64,000 nt of DNA, taken from positions 124,959,070 through 125,023,069 of the forward strand of contig OU015493.1 of NCBI GenBank assembly GCA_907164885.2, read 5' to 3'. Below, in pieces: positions 61,781-64,000 of this stretch; within the stretch, counting starts at the first letter, position 1, and the number at the start of each line of letters is the position of its first letter. The DNA comes from Dolomedes plantarius (Eukaryota; Arthropoda; Arachnida; Araneae; Dolomedidae). Under the pieces are notes generated by a model that saw nothing but the letters and a program-made list of their open reading frames with translations, had not been told where the DNA came from and did not search any database. Both the position numbers and the translations under genes were made by a program.

Positions 61781-62366
61781 AGCTGCCGTATACTAAGCCT
61801 ATTGGATTCGCTCACCTCAATGTAAACCTATGGATAAAATGTGTCTATTGTTTACAGCTACATAAATGCAGCTAATATATATAAAAAAATGGTATTTTCA
61901 AATAGCCTAAACTTCTGCACCTTGCGACAGAATTCATTGTATAAATTCCGTCCACGAAAGGAATGAGCGTTTAAAACACACTATATCAGATTTTTTTTTT
62001 CTCCAAATAATTTAAATTTAAAATATCATTCGCATTTTTTTTTTCAATGAAATATGCCCCAAGGTGTAATATTTCTTCCTCTATTACAGAGTACAATTTT
62101 TAAAAATAAACATCTTTAAATCCAAGTCGGCAATCCTTGGACACATTTTCTCCATGGGTTAACATTGAGGTGAGCGAATCGAATAGGGTTAGCATCAGTG
62201 GCTCACCCAAGGCAGGGCCATGGTCCCCCCCTACCCCCCAAAGAAATAAAAATTGTATTAAAAATATTGAATTTGCATTAAAAATATTTTTATCCATTGA
62301 ACTCGTCTCCCCCCTCCTCCCCCAAGATTAAATCCTGGGTGCGCCACTTGTTAGCATACAGCAGCC
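61781..62366. mobile_element. TTAA-flanked TIR element, family 1, second copy
   Basis: TTAA at 61777-61780 and 62367-62370. Ends agctgccgtatactaagcct and inverted ggctgctgtatgctaa match the copy at 36235, in inverted internal order (gtgtccaaggattgcc lies here on the minus strand). Interrupted by the hAT MITE at 62196-62349. Confidence 0.85.
62196..62349. mobile_element. hAT MITE, 154 bp, perfect 8-bp TSD
   Basis: GTTAGCAT occurs on both sides (62188-62195 and 62350-62357). The ends CAGTGGCTCACCCA and inverted AAGTGGCGCACCCA pair. C-rich stretches (ccccccctacccccc and cccccctcctccccc) lie inside. Confidence 0.88.
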
Positions 62367-62502
62367 TTAAGAACCACTGCTTTAAAAGGGAAGCGTACGG
62401 CAGTTTGAGAACTTCTAGCCTAAATGATGAGTTGCCTAACTAACAACTTCTGCACTCGAAATCAGTATTCTGAGGTACCTTTTCTAAGTTGTATTTATTC
62501 TG

Positions 62503-62720
62503 GCCGGATGACGCAGTGGTTTGACCTAAGAGTATTCTCTGAGAGCCTCCACCTCCAGGTTGTGGTTTCGATTCTTGCTTGTTCAAGGGCAAGGCTGAGA
62601 TTAGGGAGCTATGTTCGTTCACCTATATGGTGCTCCCATAATAAAGAAGCTAACAAATTCGCGGTGGGGAGAGACGAATGTCGTAATTGGCAAAGTGCCT
62701 TCCGCGTTGGAAACAGCAAC
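62503..62720 (+). mobile_element. tRNA-derived SINE, second type
   Basis: GGATGACGCAGTGGTTTGAC gives box A and GGTTTCGATTC (62564-62574, with one extra T) gives box B. The tail gtgccttccgcgttgg resembles that of the SINE at 51474. No long A-tail; aacagcaacaaca follows. Confidence 0.75.
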
Positions 62721-62814
62721 AACATTTGCATGGCATGCTAGGAAATCCAAGAACTCTCCGAAGTCTTGAGATTTTACTCTGAAGAATTTCACCATGTAAT
62801 TAAAGACTCTTTTA

Positions 62815-63023
62815 ACGTAGGATTACGTTCCTCATTAGCGGTCCTTCGGAGAGAAAAAAAATTGTCCTGCGTCGCGAGTTATAATTTTGGCAGCGCGCCA
62901 AACCCAGTAGCAGTAAACAGTTAAACACAAAAGTACCAAAATGCATCCAAAAAAAAAAAAGAGGTAAGCAAACGATAAGTAATCCTAATTAATAATACGC
63001 GGTAGTTTCGTTAGAGGAGACTG
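62815..63023 (+). repeat. Dispersed repeat family 2, third copy
   Basis: ACGTAGGATTACGTTCCTCA ... gcagcgcgccaaaccca ... ggtagtttcgttagaggaga, parallel to 36338-36632 with a deletion in the middle. Confidence 0.8.
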
Positions 63024-63858
63024 CCTGAAATATTTTTTTTCACCTTTTTTATTAAATAAAAAATATGATAATAATTTTTTGATTATTAATATCCTTTTGA
63101 TTTTTATCTGTTAGACTGCTTTTCCAAAAATAATTGGAATATAAATGAATGAAATTAAGGGCAAATAAAATTTCCCATGTTTACGTCTTCCAAAGAAAGA
63201 TAGTTTATTGAATCTATGACCAAAAAAAAAGGAAAAAAGGAAAAATGTAATCATCAAATTTTCTGGTCTGATCACTTTCATTTGATCCATCTTTAATTTC
63301 TTTAGCGCAAAAGCTGAGAGATTTGCCAAGCCTCTTCGATTTTAATTTTTCTAGAAAGCATAAGGGTCTCCATATACGCAGCCATTGAGGATTTTCGAAG
63401 TCTCAGATTTAATGACCTGTAATCCGTGACGGCATGGGGATTTTGACCAGCGCTTAAGGAAATTAAAACTATATCTAGCCGCTAAGAATCGTTTGAATTA
63501 ATGAAATCCGGTTTGTTCAATCAGCTCTTGGACATGTCTATAACACATGAGTAAGCATATTTATTTAAAAGTAAATAAAATATTAGGAATAAAATAAAAT
63601 AAATATTTACTCAAAGATACAAAGTTAAAGTAATAATTAGACTTTGGCATCCTTCGGGAGAATACAGTAACACGTTTTTGGGAAGCCTAGGTTATTTTTT
63701 CATCAATTTCAAATTTTTGATTTTTATCATATTAAATAGAAATCAGTAGAGCTTTCGCTGACAACGGAAATATTTATTTTATTATCCGCATTAATCTATG
63801 TTAACACGTCGCATATTACATCTCTGTTTGCATTTTTCTATTTCTTTATATGCATATA
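63024..63858. other. AT-rich interval
   Basis: The frame 63111-63329 (minus) is unrecognised; no element ends were found. Confidence 0.4.
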
Positions 63859-63935
63859 CTAGCTGAATACACGTAGTTCACTAGAGAGTACATTTTAGGA
63901 TAATTACAATGAAAAAATAATGCAATTGCTTTTTA
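63859..63935 (-). mobile_element. Helitron 3' end, same family as copies A-D, diverged
   Basis: On the minus strand cattgtaattat...atgtactct...tacgtgtattcagCTAG followed by T parallels copy B's 3' end (cattgtaattaatttgaatg, gtactccgtag, ttcagCTAG). The hairpin is eroded. Any 5' part would lie beyond the aligned ~75 bp. Confidence 0.6.
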
Positions 63936-64000
63936 GAGGATTACCGTATAAACAATATTTTTTGTCCCTTCATTGGGCGGAACCAATATTTCCAGGCTCA

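Larger units (their letters stand above)
61247..62379. mobile_element. Probable hAT non-autonomous element, split by a TTAA element
   Basis: Left CAGTATAGTTCTTAACATTT then gatcagggacc. The right end, once the insert 61781-62366 and one TTAA are set aside, reads inverted as CAGTGGTTCTTAACCGGTGG then tccgggagaacc. Both fit the CAGTGGTTCTTAACC...GG(A/T)CC type of hAT terminus. The flanks ccttaagg / ctttaaaa agree at five of eight positions, so the TSD is weak. An A20 run and a CT-rich patch lie at 61288-61342. Confidence 0.5.

Overview
This 64 kb window looks like AT-rich intergenic or intronic DNA from an invertebrate animal genome, most likely an arthropod. An arachnid is plausible but unproven. 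There are no operons, no bacterial-style gene packing and no long conserved host open reading frame. What can be recognised is almost entirely transposable-element debris: Tc1/mariner, Tigger/pogo, hAT, piggyBac, PIF/Harbinger-like and Helitron elements, solo LTRs, tRNA-derived SINEs and microsatellites. The species call is inference. The element calls rest on terminal inverted repeats (TIRs), target-site duplications (TSDs), terminal hairpins and transposase motifs read directly from the sequence.

Layout. 1-12 kb is mostly featureless AT-rich DNA, with one small TIR element, one short tandem repeat and a weak candidate host exon near 11.7 kb (minus strand). 13-23 kb is a dense nest. It holds a minus-strand Helitron whose 3' end is tandemly duplicated, two Harbinger-like MITEs, and a second Helitron (16994-20225) interrupted by a TIR element that itself carries a solo LTR, and by a nearly intact mariner-type element (18593-20074). 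Tc1 fragments flank this nest, and a second possible solo LTR lies at 22320-22676. 22982-23483 is the most unusual locus: four tandem units of about 103 bp, each carrying a hammerhead-ribozyme-like motif on the minus strand, enclosed by inverted repeats of about 60 bp. 25.9-31.4 kb holds two decayed Tc1-like elements and a MITE. 32-41 kb holds two more Helitron copies, a mariner fragment, a TTAA-flanked element and a decayed pseudogene of a multicopy arthropod protein family. 43-50 kb holds a TIR element with a hAT dimerisation-domain remnant, a Helitron of another family carrying a fold-back mariner, two inverted Tigger MITEs and a hAT MITE with an 8-bp TSD. 51-64 kb holds SINEs, a deleted piggyBac, two Tigger/pogo-type elements (one retaining only the DNA-binding half and tail of its transposase), a long TA/TG microsatellite and a second nested stack (61247-62379).

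None of the protein-coding remnants is an uninterrupted functional gene. The closest is the mariner-type transposase, which differs from an open frame by one base in a T run. The interest of the window lies in the order of insertions and in the tandem ribozyme-like array, which resembles structures described for Penelope-like elements and animal retrozymes.
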